Of a DNA stretch of 64,000 nucleotides, positions 26,353-35,427 are shown one piece after another. Source of the DNA: an uncultured beta proteobacterium (lineage in GTDB: Bacteria; Pseudomonadota; Gammaproteobacteria; Burkholderiales; SG8-39); the NCBI GenBank assembly GCA_903859155.1, contig CAIOLO010000115.1, forward strand, positions 19,299 through 83,298, given 5' to 3'. Position 1 is the stretch's first letter. Every line of letters starts with the position of its first letter. The notes beneath the pieces are model-generated. The model had not been told where the DNA came from. It was given only the letters and a program-made list of their open reading frames with translations, and searched no databases. A program made the position numbers and the translations under genes.

Positions 26353-27393
26353 ATGACATCGCTGCGAGTTATTGCGCGAGCTTTATCGATTTCCGCGGTC
26401 TTGCCCTTTGTGGCGGCCGCGGCGCATGCCCAGGTCATCAGCCTGATCACCACGCCCGCCGGCACGTTTTCCAATTCGGCGGCCTCCGCCATGGCCAAGG
26501 TGGTGACCGACAAGGCCAGGATCCGCATGACGGTACAGGCTCAGGCCAGTGCCGGATTCGAGGAAGTGGAGGCCGGCACTGCCGAACTGACGGTGTCCAA
26601 CTCATTCGACTCGACTTTTTACGCCACGGGCGCCGGCGAGTACGCATCGCGGGGGCCCAGCAAGCTGCTGCGGCACGTGGCGGCGATCATGCCCTACCGC
26701 GTCGCCATGCATGTGCGCGCCGACTCGAAAATCTTCAAGATTTCGGAACTCAAGGGCAAGCGGGTTTCCAGCGATTTCAACGCCCAGAAAACCATCGGCC
26801 GCATCATTGCCGCGCACCTGGCCAACGGCGGGCTCTCCTACAAGGACGTGAAGGGGGTGCCGGCGCCGAATGTCTTTCGCCAGGCGGAGGACTTCAAGGC
26901 AGGCAAGGTCGACACCATGTTCTTCGCCATGGGTGCGCCGCAGGTCAAGGAAGCTGCGGCGGCACTCGGCGGGGTGCGCGTGCTGGAGGTGGACGCGTCG
27001 GCGGGGGCCGTCAAGCGCATGGAAGAGGTGCTGCCCGGGGCTTACACCATCAACGTTTCGCCCTCGCCAGCCACGGACGGCGTCACCAAGCCGACCAACC
27101 TGATCGCTTTCGACATGAACCTCAATACCTCGGCGAACGTCTCCGAGGACACCATCTACCGTGTCGTCAAGGCGCTTTACGAAAACAAAAAGGACCTGCT
27201 GGACACCTTTCCGCCGTTTGCGCTGTTTGACCCGCAGATGATGAGCAAGATCCAGATCGGCATTGAATTCCACCCGGGGGCGATCCGCTTCTATCGCGAA
27301 GCCGGCCTGTGGCCACCGCGGGCGGCAGCGTCGGCAGCCCCGGCCAAAGCGGCAGTCCCGGCCAAAGCGGCGGATACGGCCAAGAAGAAATAG
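26353..27393 (+). CDS. TAXI-family TRAP solute-binding protein
   Basis: A 346-residue secreted protein. A signal peptide (about 1-25, 'AAAAHAQ' cleavage) precedes the TAXI binding fold: 'ITTPAGTFSNSAASAMAKVV', 'AELTVSNSFDSTFYATGAGEY', 'LKGKRVSSDFNAQ' and 'KVDTMFFAMGAPQVKEAA'. TAXI proteins bind glutamate or related acids for TRAP permeases, and the fused permease lies divergently 101 bases away. The C-terminus has an added Ala/Pro/Lys tail (about 322-346) not part of the fold. AGAGGAGCG precedes ATG 26353. A terminator hairpin follows at 27409-27436. Confidence 0.88.
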   Translation: MTSLRVIARALSISAVLPFVAAAAHAQVISLITTPAGTFSNSAASAMAKVVTDKARIRMTVQAQASAGFEEVEAGTAELTVSNSFDSTFYATGAGEYASRGPSKLLRHVAAIMPYRVAMHVRADSKIFKISELKGKRVSSDFNAQKTIGRIIAAHLANGGLSYKDVKGVPAPNVFRQAEDFKAGKVDTMFFAMGAPQVKEAAAALGGVRVLEVDASAGAVKRMEEVLPGAYTINVSPSPATDGVTKPTNLIAFDMNLNTSANVSEDTIYRVVKALYENKKDLLDTFPPFALFDPQMMSKIQIGIEFHPGAIRFYREAGLWPPRAAASAAPAKAAVPAKAADTAKKK

Positions 27394-27408
27394 CGTACCC
27401 CCACGCTT

Positions 27409-27436
27409 AAAAAGCCCGGCCTGTGCCGGGCTTTTT
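27409..27436 (+). terminator. rho-independent terminator after the TAXI gene
   Basis: AAAAGCCCGGC and GCCGGGCTTTTT form an 11-base stem with a tetraloop CTGT, ending in a run of T. It lies 16 bases after the TAXI stop and is symmetrical enough to work in both directions. Confidence 0.9.
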
Positions 27437-27861
27437 CATGCGTGGTCGGGGAGGGGGGCGGAGTCGCAGCGGCTCCCGGCTGGTGGCGGGCGAGCAGCGC
27501 AACGCCGAAACCGGGGCTATCTGGCGGGAATTGCAACAAATTGAACCTATTCGACATTCAGCGTAAAATGGCGGGTTACGCTATTTAGTCACTGGAGCAC
27601 AGGGCGCTAGCACAAACGGCATTTTTGGATGCCCTCATTCTTGTCATTGCTGGGCATCCGCCGGAGCAGCCGCTGCGGCCTTGCCGATGTAAGCCCCAAT
27701 GAGCCGCCGGAAATTGCCGGCGGCAAAAGCAAGGATTGCCGGTCTCCCACGAGCGGATTTTCGGGCTGAAGCACGGGGATGCAGGCAGGGTTCCCCGGAG
27801 CGTGAGACAACCCCGGACGGTTCACCCTTTTAGTACCACCACACAACAGGAAAGCAACATC
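27437..27861 (+). promoter_or_regulatory. promoter and long leader of the EF-G gene
   Basis: TTGAAC (27541-27546), a 17-base spacer and TAAAAT (27564-27569) make a good sigma70-type promoter. A start near 27576 would give a leader of about 285 bases before the EF-G start at 27862. The leader holds two clear hairpins: GGATGCCC (27627-27634) with GGGCATCC (27652-27659), and GCCGCCGG (27703-27710) with CCGGCGGC (27717-27724, loop AAATTG, followed by AAAA). No known riboswitch is recognised. A ribosome site AGGAAAG lies before the ATG. Confidence 0.6.
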
Positions 27862-29991
27862 ATGGCCAGGCAGAAAGAGCTCAAGCTCTACCGTAACATC
27901 GGGATCATCGCCCACATTGACGCGGGCAAGACCACCACCACGGAGCGTGTGCTCTACTACACCGGCAAAAAGCACCAGATTATCGACGTCCATGACACCA
28001 AGGACGGCAAGACCAGCACCACCACCGACTACCTCGAACAGGAAAAAAAGCGCGGCATCACGATCCAGTCCGCCGCTGTGTCGACCGAGTGGAAGGGCTT
28101 TCAGATCAACATCATCGACACCCCCGGGCACGTCGATTTCACCATCGAGGTCAATCGCTCACTGCGCGTGCTCGACGGCGCCGTGGTGGTGTTCGACGGT
28201 GTTGCCGGCGTGGAGCCGCAGACCGAAACCAACTGGCGCCTGGCCAACCAGTACAACGTGCCCCGCATGTGCTACATCAACAAGATGGACCGCATGGGCG
28301 CGAACTTCGAGAAGTCCATCACCGGCATCAAGGAGCGCCTCGGCGCAACGGTGGTGCTGTGCCAGATTCCCATCGGCAGCCACGACGAATTCAAGGGCAT
28401 GGTCGACCTCATCGCCGGTTGCGGGTACATCTGGAAAGAAGAGGACAAGGACTCCCCCTGGGAGACCATTCCCATCGAGGAAATGAAGGGGCGCTTCAGC
28501 TTCGCCAGCACGCGCGACAACAAGTGGATGGACGATCTGCTTGACCTGCGCCGCGAAGCCCTGGAGACGGCACTTGCGCTGGATGACGAGGCCTTCATGG
28601 ACTTCGTCGAGAACGGCAAGTTCGACATTGCCAAGGTCAAGGAGTGCATCCGCAAGGGCACGGTGCAGGGCAAGCTGGTGCCGGTGTTCTGCGGCTCCTC
28701 GTTCAAGAACAAGGGCGTGCAGCAGCTGCTCGACGGTGTGGTGGACTACATGCCCTACCCGGGCGAGAACGGCGGCATTTCCATGGTCGACCCGGACGGC
28801 AAGGTGATCGGCGTTCAGGAGGTCAAGGACGACGCACCGGCGCGCGCGCTGGCCTTCAAGGTCATCAACGACCAGTTCGGCACGCTCACCTTCGTGCGCG
28901 TTTATTCGGGTGTCATCAAGAAGGGCGATACGCTGTACAACGTCACGCGCGACAAGAAGGAGCGTATCGGCCGCATCGTCGAAGTGCAGGCCAATGCCAC
29001 CAAGGACGTCGATGAAGTGCGCGCCGGCGACATCTGCGCCTTCGTGTCGATGAAGGACACCGAAACCGGCGACACGCTCTCCGACCCGTCGTCGCAGATC
29101 CTGCTCGAGCGCATGCGCTTCCCCGACCCTGTCATCAGCGTGTCGGTGGAACCCAAGACGCGCGCTGACATCGACAAGATGTCCACCGCCCTCTACAAGA
29201 TGGTCAAGGCCGATCCGTCGCTGCGCCTCGAAGTGGACCATGAAACCAACCAGACGCTGCTGCGCGGCATGGGCGAGTTGCACCTGGAGATCACCATCGA
29301 CCGGATGCGCACCGAACTCGGGGTGGAGGCCAACATGGGCAAACCCAAGGTCAGCTTCCGCGAGGCTTTCGGCAAGACGGTCGAACTGGTGTACACGCAC
29401 AAGAAGCAGACCGGCGGTTCAGGCCAGTTCGCCGAGGTCAAGATGATCTTCGAACCGCTCCCGGTCGGTACCGGCATCGAGTGGTCGGACGAGGTCACCG
29501 GCGGACGCATCCCGCGCGAGTACATCCCGTCGGTGGAATTCGCCGTGCGCACCGAGAGCAAAAAGGGCCAGATCTCCGGCTACGAAGTGGTCGACTTCAA
29601 GGCGCGCCTGATCGACGGCAAATACCATGACGTCGATTCGTCGGCGCTGGCGTTTGAAATCGCCGGACGCGCCGCCTTCCGCGAGGCGCACAGGTCGAGC
29701 AAGCCCAAGCTGCTGGAGCCGATCATGCGCATCGAGGTGGTCACCGAAGCCGAATACCTGGGCGACATCATCGGCGACATCAACCGGCGCCGCGGCCAGG
29801 TGACCGATCAGGGCCAGAAAGGCCCGCAAGCCACGGTGCAGGGCTTCGTGCCGCTGGCGGAAATGTTCGGGTACATCAACTTCCTGCGTTCGACCACCAG
29901 CGGTCGCGGCACCTTCAGCATGGAGTTTGCCCATTACTCCGAAGTGCCGGCCGGCCTGGTGGACAAACTCATGGAGAAAGAAGAGAAGTAG
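27862..29991 (+). CDS. fusA: elongation factor G, stand-alone paralog
   Basis: A 709-residue translational GTPase of full EF-G length. GTPase motifs: '[13 protein letters not shown]' (P-loop), 'RGITIQSAA' (switch I), 'DTPGHVDF' and 'NKMDRMGA'. Domains II to V follow, ending '[25 protein letters not shown]'. The segment after the P-loop ('[22 protein letters not shown]') differs from the usual proteobacterial FusA, and the neighbours are not rpsL, rpsG and tuf, so this is probably a second EF-G (fusA2-like), not the str-operon copy. It would act in translocation and/or ribosome recycling. Start 27862 begins the conserved '[15 protein letters not shown]'. Confidence 0.9.
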   Translation: MARQKELKLYRNIGIIAHIDAGKTTTTERVLYYTGKKHQIIDVHDTKDGKTSTTTDYLEQEKKRGITIQSAAVSTEWKGFQINIIDTPGHVDFTIEVNRSLRVLDGAVVVFDGVAGVEPQTETNWRLANQYNVPRMCYINKMDRMGANFEKSITGIKERLGATVVLCQIPIGSHDEFKGMVDLIAGCGYIWKEEDKDSPWETIPIEEMKGRFSFASTRDNKWMDDLLDLRREALETALALDDEAFMDFVENGKFDIAKVKECIRKGTVQGKLVPVFCGSSFKNKGVQQLLDGVVDYMPYPGENGGISMVDPDGKVIGVQEVKDDAPARALAFKVINDQFGTLTFVRVYSGVIKKGDTLYNVTRDKKERIGRIVEVQANATKDVDEVRAGDICAFVSMKDTETGDTLSDPSSQILLERMRFPDPVISVSVEPKTRADIDKMSTALYKMVKADPSLRLEVDHETNQTLLRGMGELHLEITIDRMRTELGVEANMGKPKVSFREAFGKTVELVYTHKKQTGGSGQFAEVKMIFEPLPVGTGIEWSDEVTGGRIPREYIPSVEFAVRTESKKGQISGYEVVDFKARLIDGKYHDVDSSALAFEIAGRAAFREAHRSSKPKLLEPIMRIEVVTEAEYLGDIIGDINRRRGQVTDQGQKGPQATVQGFVPLAEMFGYINFLRSTTSGRGTFSMEFAHYSEVPAGLVDKLMEKEEK

Positions 29992-30135
29992 AAGCAGCAG
30001 GCGCAGCAAGCCGGGACTGCGGTCCCGGCAGGCTCTTTGTGCCGTGCGAGCTTCGGGCTTTGCGCGGGCTATGCGTTGCGGGAGGAGGAAAGCAGGAATA
30101 AACTCTCCCGCACTTTCCGCCCCAAGGAGTGCGCC

Positions 30136-30843
30136 ATGCATGAGCCTTTCGTTGTTCCGCCCGAGCTTGAAAAGAAGTTGATTGCGCGCCGCGGCAAGCT
30201 GCACGCCTACGAATCCTTCGATCCGAAGAAAACCGCCCTGGTCGTGGTGGACATGCAGAATTTCTTCATGGCCGACGGCGAACTCATGGCGGCAAACGGT
30301 TCCGCCGATATCGTTCCCAATGTCAATCGCCTGGCGCACGCGGTGCGCGAGGCGGGGGGCTGCGTGGTCTGGATCCAGGCGCTGGCCGAAGCGCCGGGTA
30401 CCGACGGCTGGGATCCCTTCCACGCCCTGTTTCACCAGAAGGCGCAGGCGAAGCGCCTGGGTTCGATGAACCTGCACGGCGAAGGATTCAAGCTCTGGCC
30501 GGATATGGAAGTCAAACCAGGGGACGAGCGCGTCATCAAGCGCCGCTACAGCGCCTTCATCCAGGGCGCTTCGGACATAGAAGAAGTGCTGCGTCGCCGC
30601 GGTACGGAGATGGTGCTGATCACCGGTGTGGCCACCAACGTTTGTTGCGATTCCACCGGCCGCGATTGCATGATGCGCGGCTTTCCGACCATCATGGTCT
30701 CCGACGGCAATGCGTCCTTCACCGAAGACGAGCACCAGTCGGCGCTGCTCAACTTCATCACCTACTTCGGCGACGTGCAGTCGACCGACGATGTCATCGC
30801 GCGACTCAAGGCTGGGATCAAAAAAGAAGCCGCGCTCGCATAA
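30136..30843 (+). CDS. isochorismatase-family cysteine hydrolase
   Basis: A 235-residue hydrolase of the isochorismatase/nicotinamidase fold. The catalytic triad is visible: Asp39 in 'LVVVDMQNFF', Lys135 in 'ERVIKRRYSAF', and Cys170 in 'GVATNVCCDST', with the usual cis-peptide 'G-V-A-T' just before it. These enzymes cleave N-carbamoyl, amide or enol-ether bonds; the substrate is not deducible. Start ATG 30136 has AAGGAG nearby; the frame extends upstream but without conserved residues. Downstream the gene meets a convergent acyl-CoA dehydrogenase, with the first of three related hairpins in the gap. Confidence 0.87.
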   Translation: MHEPFVVPPELEKKLIARRGKLHAYESFDPKKTALVVVDMQNFFMADGELMAANGSADIVPNVNRLAHAVREAGGCVVWIQALAEAPGTDGWDPFHALFHQKAQAKRLGSMNLHGEGFKLWPDMEVKPGDERVIKRRYSAFIQGASDIEEVLRRRGTEMVLITGVATNVCCDSTGRDCMMRGFPTIMVSDGNASFTEDEHQSALLNFITYFGDVQSTDDVIARLKAGIKKEAALA

Positions 30844-30941
30844 TCACCGTGGGGCGATACAGCAGGCAGGATCGGCGCAAGCCCCTTTTTGCGACCTTCC
30901 GCATATCCAGAACCGTTCAAGTGGCACGGGGCGATAGGGGT

Positions 30942-30975
30942 AACGGGGAAAGAGGGGCCCCCCTCTTTCCCTGTT
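30942..30975. repeat. long intergenic hairpin, repeat family copy A
   Basis: A 16-pair stem with one G-T wobble: AACGGGGAAAGAGGGG pairs with CCCCTCTTTCCCTGTT across a two-base loop. It lies in the convergent gap between the isochorismatase and acyl-CoA dehydrogenase genes. Its flanks (GATAGGGGTAAC before and GAAGCTTTC after) match copy B at 37194-37226 and, more loosely, copy C at 38978-39015. Confidence 0.8.
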
Positions 30976-30997
30976 CTGAAGCTTTCATGGGTTACCT

Positions 30998-32149
30998 TCA
31001 GGTAACTTTGAATCCCATCAAGTTGGCGATCAGATTTCGCTGAATCTGCGAAGTGCCCGCCGCCACGGTGGCCGCGCGGCAATCGCGGAAATAGCGCTCC
31101 ATGTCGAACTCGGCGTTATAGCCGTAGCCCCCCATCACCTGCATGCCCTGATTGGCGACCTTGACGTAGGCCTCCGAGGCGAACAGCTTGGCCATGGTGA
31201 TCTCGCGCAGCGCGTTCTTGTTGGCAGACACCAGCCAGGCCGCCCGCCACATCAGCGAGCGCGCCGCCTCGACCTCGGTGGACATGTCGGCGAGCATGTG
31301 GGCGATGGCCTGGTTGTTGCCGATCGGCTTGCCGAACTGTCTGCGGTCCTTGGCAAACTGAATGGCCAGATCAACGATGGCCTGTGCCGCGCCCACCGCG
31401 CCCGCGGCGGCGGTGACGCGTTCCACCTGCAGGCCGGCCATGACCACATCCCAGCCCTTGTTTTCGCCGCCGATCAGGCGATCGGCCGGCACGCGCACCT
31501 CATCGAAGAAGACTTCGTAGGTGCCGGCGCAGCGCCGGCCCAGCATGTCGAGCTTGCGCAGTTTCACGCCCGGCCGGTCGTGTTCCACCAGGAACAGCGA
31601 CATCCCCTGCCGATAATGTGCCTTGGTGTCGGTCTTGACGTAGACATTGATGACGTTGTTTTTAGCCCCGGCGCTGGTGGCCCAGAGCTTCTGGCCATTG
31701 ATGATGTAATCGTCGCCGTCACGGCGCGCATTGGTGCGCATGGCGCCGATGTCCGAACCGGCGTCGGGTTCGGACATGGAAATCGAAAACCGGATCTTGC
31801 CGTCGAGAAATTGCGGCAACCAGAATTGCTTTTGTTCCTCGGAAGCCTTGTGCACCAGATTCAGGCCGCAGAAGATGTTGCCGCCGTAGCACATGCCGAT
31901 ATCGGCGCTGCGGTAGGACAATTCCTCGGCAATGATGGCCATGTCGATGACATTGCCGCCTAAGCCTCCATAAGCCTCCGGAAACGGCATGCGCAGCAGT
32001 CCGGCCTCGACCCAGGCGTCGTAGAGTTCATAAGGATAAGCGCGGTCCTTGTCCCATTGCCGCAGCTTTGCCGGTGGCGCGTGCTTGTCCATCAATTTGC
32101 GGATGCTCTCGCGCAGCATGTTCTGTTCTTCGCTGAATTCCATTTCCAT
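30998..32149 (-). CDS. acyl-CoA dehydrogenase
   Basis: A 383-residue flavoenzyme of normal length. The flavin/acyl signature 'MSEPDAGSDIGAMRTNARR' and 'GQKLWATSAGAKNNV' are intact, as is 'DRRQFGKPIGNNQAIAHMLADM'. The C-terminal loop reads 'TVAAGTSQIQRNLIANLMG' with Ala where short- and medium-chain enzymes have the catalytic Glu; 'LQVERV' offers a Glu at the isovaleryl-CoA dehydrogenase position, so a branched or short acyl-CoA substrate is possible (inference). AAGGAACTGCA lies before ATG 32149. It is not co-oriented with the neighbouring genes and may be monocistronic. Confidence 0.88.
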   Translation of the reverse strand: MEMEFSEEQNMLRESIRKLMDKHAPPAKLRQWDKDRAYPYELYDAWVEAGLLRMPFPEAYGGLGGNVIDMAIIAEELSYRSADIGMCYGGNIFCGLNLVHKASEEQKQFWLPQFLDGKIRFSISMSEPDAGSDIGAMRTNARRDGDDYIINGQKLWATSAGAKNNVINVYVKTDTKAHYRQGMSLFLVEHDRPGVKLRKLDMLGRRCAGTYEVFFDEVRVPADRLIGGENKGWDVVMAGLQVERVTAAAGAVGAAQAIVDLAIQFAKDRRQFGKPIGNNQAIAHMLADMSTEVEAARSLMWRAAWLVSANKNALREITMAKLFASEAYVKVANQGMQVMGGYGYNAEFDMERYFRDCRAATVAAGTSQIQRNLIANLMGFKVT

Positions 32150-32692
32150 TGCAGTTCCTTGCGTGCTGAAGTGATAAAGGTCGGGTCGCCCGCCAACAAT
32201 ACATCAAGCGCGACCACGCCTGCAGGAGCGGCGAGCGGCGGGCCCGCGGCGTCTTCATCCGCCGCAGATGTTTTTGTGCGATGCGCAATTTTTTGAAGAG
32301 GATTCCGGCAACGTGCCGGCAATACAGTTGTGGCGAATGCCGTCCTGCTCGGGTATCGTTGCGCGCACCGTGTGCCGATTGCGCGCGGTCCCCTGCTGAC
32401 ATGAAAGGCAATCTGAGGTTGCCCCTGAAAAATGTACTTCTTATATTCCGAAAGCGACGCTGGGCAACTGGGTTCGTCGTGCTGCCAAAGGCGAGCTCAC
32501 CGGAGCAGGAGGCAAGCCGAACTTGCTGAATGCGTCCTCATGCCATGCGCAGGCGACACTCATGCGGAAGCGTCCGCCGCCCTGGCAAGCGGCGAATTGG
32601 TGAATGCGCGTGCAGCGTCACCGCCAAGGCCGGAATGAGTCACGCGGCGCGGCGCAATATTTTTTCAAACCCTCAATAGCAAAGGCGGCACT
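32150..32692. other. 543-base gap without a recognisable gene
   Basis: Open frames here on either strand give sequences that resemble no family and have mixed codon use. I see no repeat, tRNA or strong terminator. A weakly AT-rich patch near 32430-32450 and an AAAGGCGG ribosome site just before 32693 are the only regulatory hints; promoters for the two divergent neighbours should lie within. Confidence 0.5.
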
Positions 32693-33382
32693 ATGGCATC
32701 CCCCATCAGCGTCATTTCATCCATGGCGACCAAACAATTGCTGGCGGTTCTTGCCAAGCGGCATGAACTGACGACAGGGCAATCGGTCAGCATTGAATCG
32801 GTCGGCGGAGTCGATGCGGCAAAACGCGTGCAGGCGGGCGAGGCCTTTGATCTGGTGGTGCTGGCCGCGAACGTCATCGATCAGTTGATTGCAGAGGGCA
32901 GGATCGTGGCCGGCAGCCGCCGCGACCTGGTGCACTCCGGGGTTTCCGTGGTGGTTAAAGCGGGCGCGCCGCGCGCCGATATTTCGACCGAAGAGGCGCT
33001 CAAGCGGGCGGTGAGCGCCGCAAAGAGCATCGGTTATTCCACCGGGCCGAGCGGGGTGCACCTGACCAGTCTCTTCGAGCGCTGGGGCATTGCCGCGGAC
33101 ATCAAGGATCGGATTGTCCAGGCGCGCCCGGGTGTGCCGGTGGGCTCTCTGGTGGCCAAGGGAGAAGTCGAACTGGGATTCCAGCAACTGAGCGAATTGA
33201 TCCACCTCTCCGGGGTCGACATACTCGGGCCTCTGCCAGCGTCTGCGCAGATCATCACCACTTTTTCCGCAGGGGTGGCGGCTGCGTCCACGCAGGCCGA
33301 CGCAGCACGCGCCTTGAGCGCTTTCCTGGCGTCGCCGGCGGCCGATGCAGCCAAGCGCAGCAACGGCATGGATCCGGCCTGA
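32693..33382 (+). CDS. ModA-like substrate-binding-fold protein without signal peptide
   Basis: A 229-residue protein matching the molybdate-binding (ModA) type II periplasmic fold: 'SVISSMATKQLLAVLAKR', 'SVGGVDAAKRVQAGEAFDLVVLAA', 'GYSTGPSGVHLTSLFERWGI' and 'GSLVAKGEVELGFQQLSELI'. Members bind oxyanions or small organic acids. Here the mature fold starts at the first residue and there is no signal peptide, and no modB or modC is near. It may be a cytosolic sensor-like binder or have its true start upstream of a frameshift; the upstream sequence does not offer a signal peptide in frame. The following amidohydrolase and Bug genes suggest a shared operon. Confidence 0.78.
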   Translation: MASPISVISSMATKQLLAVLAKRHELTTGQSVSIESVGGVDAAKRVQAGEAFDLVVLAANVIDQLIAEGRIVAGSRRDLVHSGVSVVVKAGAPRADISTEEALKRAVSAAKSIGYSTGPSGVHLTSLFERWGIAADIKDRIVQARPGVPVGSLVAKGEVELGFQQLSELIHLSGVDILGPLPASAQIITTFSAGVAAASTQADAARALSAFLASPAADAAKRSNGMDPA

Positions 33383-33473
33383 TAGCGAAGAATCATTGCG
33401 GGGGATTCACTGTGCCATGCCTCCTGTTGCATAATCGCGCCGCCCGGTTCACCGCATCAAAAGGATTTATGCA

Positions 33474-34433
33474 ATGACGCAAGCGTTTCGCATCGATACC
33501 CACCAGCACCACATTCCCGAGTTCTATAAAAGAGCGCTTGAAGGAATCGGAGTGAATGGCAGCGGGGAGAACCCCTGGCCCAGGTGGAGCGTCGAGCAGA
33601 TGATCGATGTGCTTGAGCGCAAGGGCATCGCTGCCGCGGTGTCCTCGATATCCTCGCCGGGGGTGTACTTCGGCGACGTGGCTTTTGCCACCAAACTCGC
33701 TCGTGAATGCAATGAATTTTCGGCGGGCCTGGTCGGTGATCACCGCTCGCGCATCGCGGCCCTGGGCGTGGTGCCCCTGCCCGATACGGCGGCGGCCTGC
33801 AGGGAAGCCGAGCATGCCCTGGACACCCTGAAACTCGACGGCATCAGCCTGCTGACTCACGTGGGCAAGTCCTATCTCGGGCAGCCCGAATACGACGAGT
33901 TTTTCGCCGAACTCAATCGCCGCAGGGCGGTGGTGTTCCTGCACCCGGTGCGACCCAACCAGGAGGGCCTTGCCGAATATGATTTCCCGACCGGCACGGT
34001 GGAACTGCCCACCGACACCACGCGGGCGGTGACCAACATGTTCTTCCACGGTTATCCGGAGCGCTTTCCGGATATCCGCTTCATGATCTCGCATGCCGGC
34101 GGCACGCTGCCCATGGTGATCTACCGCATCCGCAACATGGCGAAGAAACCCGAGATCGCCGCGCGCCTGCCAAAGGGGGTTGATCACTACCTCAAGCAGC
34201 TGTATTTCGACCTGGCGCAGGCGAGCGTGCCGTTGATCCAGCGGGCGCTGGAGGATATCGCCGATCCGAACCGCATTCTGTTCGGTTCCGACTATCCGTT
34301 TTCGCAGGTCGGCGAAAAGGTGATCGACGACGTGCTGGGCGGCATCGAGAGTTTCGACGGCTACAATGCGACGCGGCGCGCGATGATCCTGCGCGACAAC
34401 GCACTGGCATTGTTTCCACGTTTTTCGGCTTAG
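33474..34433 (+). CDS. amidohydrolase family 2 (ACMSD-like) decarboxylase/hydrolase
   Basis: A 319-residue TIM-barrel metal enzyme. Zn ligands: His10 and His12 in 'IDTHQHHIP', a His in 'FMISHAGGTLP', and the distal Asp in 'ILFGSDYPF'. This pattern is that of 2-amino-3-carboxymuconate-6-semialdehyde decarboxylase and related ring-acid decarboxylases such as gamma-resorcylate decarboxylase. It may non-oxidatively decarboxylate an aromatic acid or hydrolyse a lactone. The next gene, a Bug binding protein, starts 16 bases on, so the pair probably covers uptake and conversion of one substrate. Confidence 0.86.
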   Translation: MTQAFRIDTHQHHIPEFYKRALEGIGVNGSGENPWPRWSVEQMIDVLERKGIAAAVSSISSPGVYFGDVAFATKLARECNEFSAGLVGDHRSRIAALGVVPLPDTAAACREAEHALDTLKLDGISLLTHVGKSYLGQPEYDEFFAELNRRRAVVFLHPVRPNQEGLAEYDFPTGTVELPTDTTRAVTNMFFHGYPERFPDIRFMISHAGGTLPMVIYRIRNMAKKPEIAARLPKGVDHYLKQLYFDLAQASVPLIQRALEDIADPNRILFGSDYPFSQVGEKVIDDVLGGIESFDGYNATRRAMILRDNALALFPRFSA

Positions 34434-34448
34434 CGGGGGAGGTGCAGG

Positions 34449-35405
34449 ATGACGCGATCGAAAGCATTCCGGTTCGGGTTGCTGTTGCTGGCCGCGGTGC
34501 CGGCGGCGGCGCAGCAATTTCCAACCAAGCCAATACGCTTCATCGTGGCCTTCCCGCCCGGCGGCAGCGTCGATCTGCACGCGCGCTATGTCGGCGCCAA
34601 AATGGCGGAGAACCTGGGCCAGCCGGTGGTCATCGAAAACCGGCCCGGCGGCAACACCCACGTCGGTGCCGAAGTGGTGGTGCATGCGGCCCCCGACGGC
34701 TACACGCTGTTCCATACCCTGGATTCGACCATCACGCTGAATCAGGCCCTGTATGCGAAGATACCGTTCGACCCGGTCAAGGATTTCACGCCGGTCGCGC
34801 GGCTCGCCTCGGGCAACTCCATCATCGTGGTGAATCCCGCGGTGCCGGTGAGAAACATCCGCGAACTGATCGACTATGCCAAGGCCAATCCCGGCAAGCT
34901 CAACTTCGGCGCCACCGCGGCGACCACGCAGTTGACCGGAGAGCAACTGAAAACCCTGGGCGCGGTCATGGTGCACGTGCCCTACAAAGGCACGGCGCAG
35001 ATGGTGCCCGCGGTGACATCGGGTGAAATACACCTGGTGATAGACGGCCACACCAACTACGTTCCCTTCGTGAAGGATGGGAAGCTGCGGGCGCTGGGGC
35101 TGGTGTCGCCGGGGCGCGATGCACTGTTGCCCGATGTCCCCACTGTTCGCGAGCAGGGTTATCCGGAGCTGGAACGGCTGGGCTGGTGGGCGCTGTTCGG
35201 CCCGGCCAATATGTCCCCCGTGGTGGTCGCACGATTGAACAATGCCGCGATGTGGACGCTCAAGCAGCCGGATTTCCTCGAAAAGCAGGCGGCGCTGGGC
35301 CTGACGCCGCGGCCGGGCACCCCCGAAGAACTGGGTGCTCAAGTCAAGGCGGACATCGCGCGCTGGACACCGATCATCAAGGCTGCCGGCATCAAACTCG
35401 ATTGA
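34449..35405 (+). CDS. Bug/TctC-family periplasmic solute-binding protein (orphan 2)
   Basis: A 318-residue secreted binder with a short signal peptide (cleavage near 'AVPAAAQ', about residue 22). 'FPTKPIRFIVAFPPGGSVDLHAR' gives the P-P-G-G-x-x-D motif that contacts the ligand carboxylate, followed by 'GQPVVIENRPGGNTHVGAE' and 'YKGTAQMVPAVTSGEIHLVID'. It lies between an ACMSD-like enzyme and a CocE-type hydrolase, 16 and 22 bases away, so all three are likely co-transcribed and share a substrate, probably an ester or carboxylate. No tctAB genes are near. Confidence 0.9.
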   Translation: MTRSKAFRFGLLLLAAVPAAAQQFPTKPIRFIVAFPPGGSVDLHARYVGAKMAENLGQPVVIENRPGGNTHVGAEVVVHAAPDGYTLFHTLDSTITLNQALYAKIPFDPVKDFTPVARLASGNSIIVVNPAVPVRNIRELIDYAKANPGKLNFGATAATTQLTGEQLKTLGAVMVHVPYKGTAQMVPAVTSGEIHLVIDGHTNYVPFVKDGKLRALGLVSPGRDALLPDVPTVREQGYPELERLGWWALFGPANMSPVVVARLNNAAMWTLKQPDFLEKQAALGLTPRPGTPEELGAQVKADIARWTPIIKAAGIKLD

Positions 35406-35427
35406 CGAATTCCAACAGGGAGACACC

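Noticed and set aside
30762..31082. Small open frame over hairpin copy A
   Set aside because: It crosses the ends of two real genes and the hairpin, and has no coding character.
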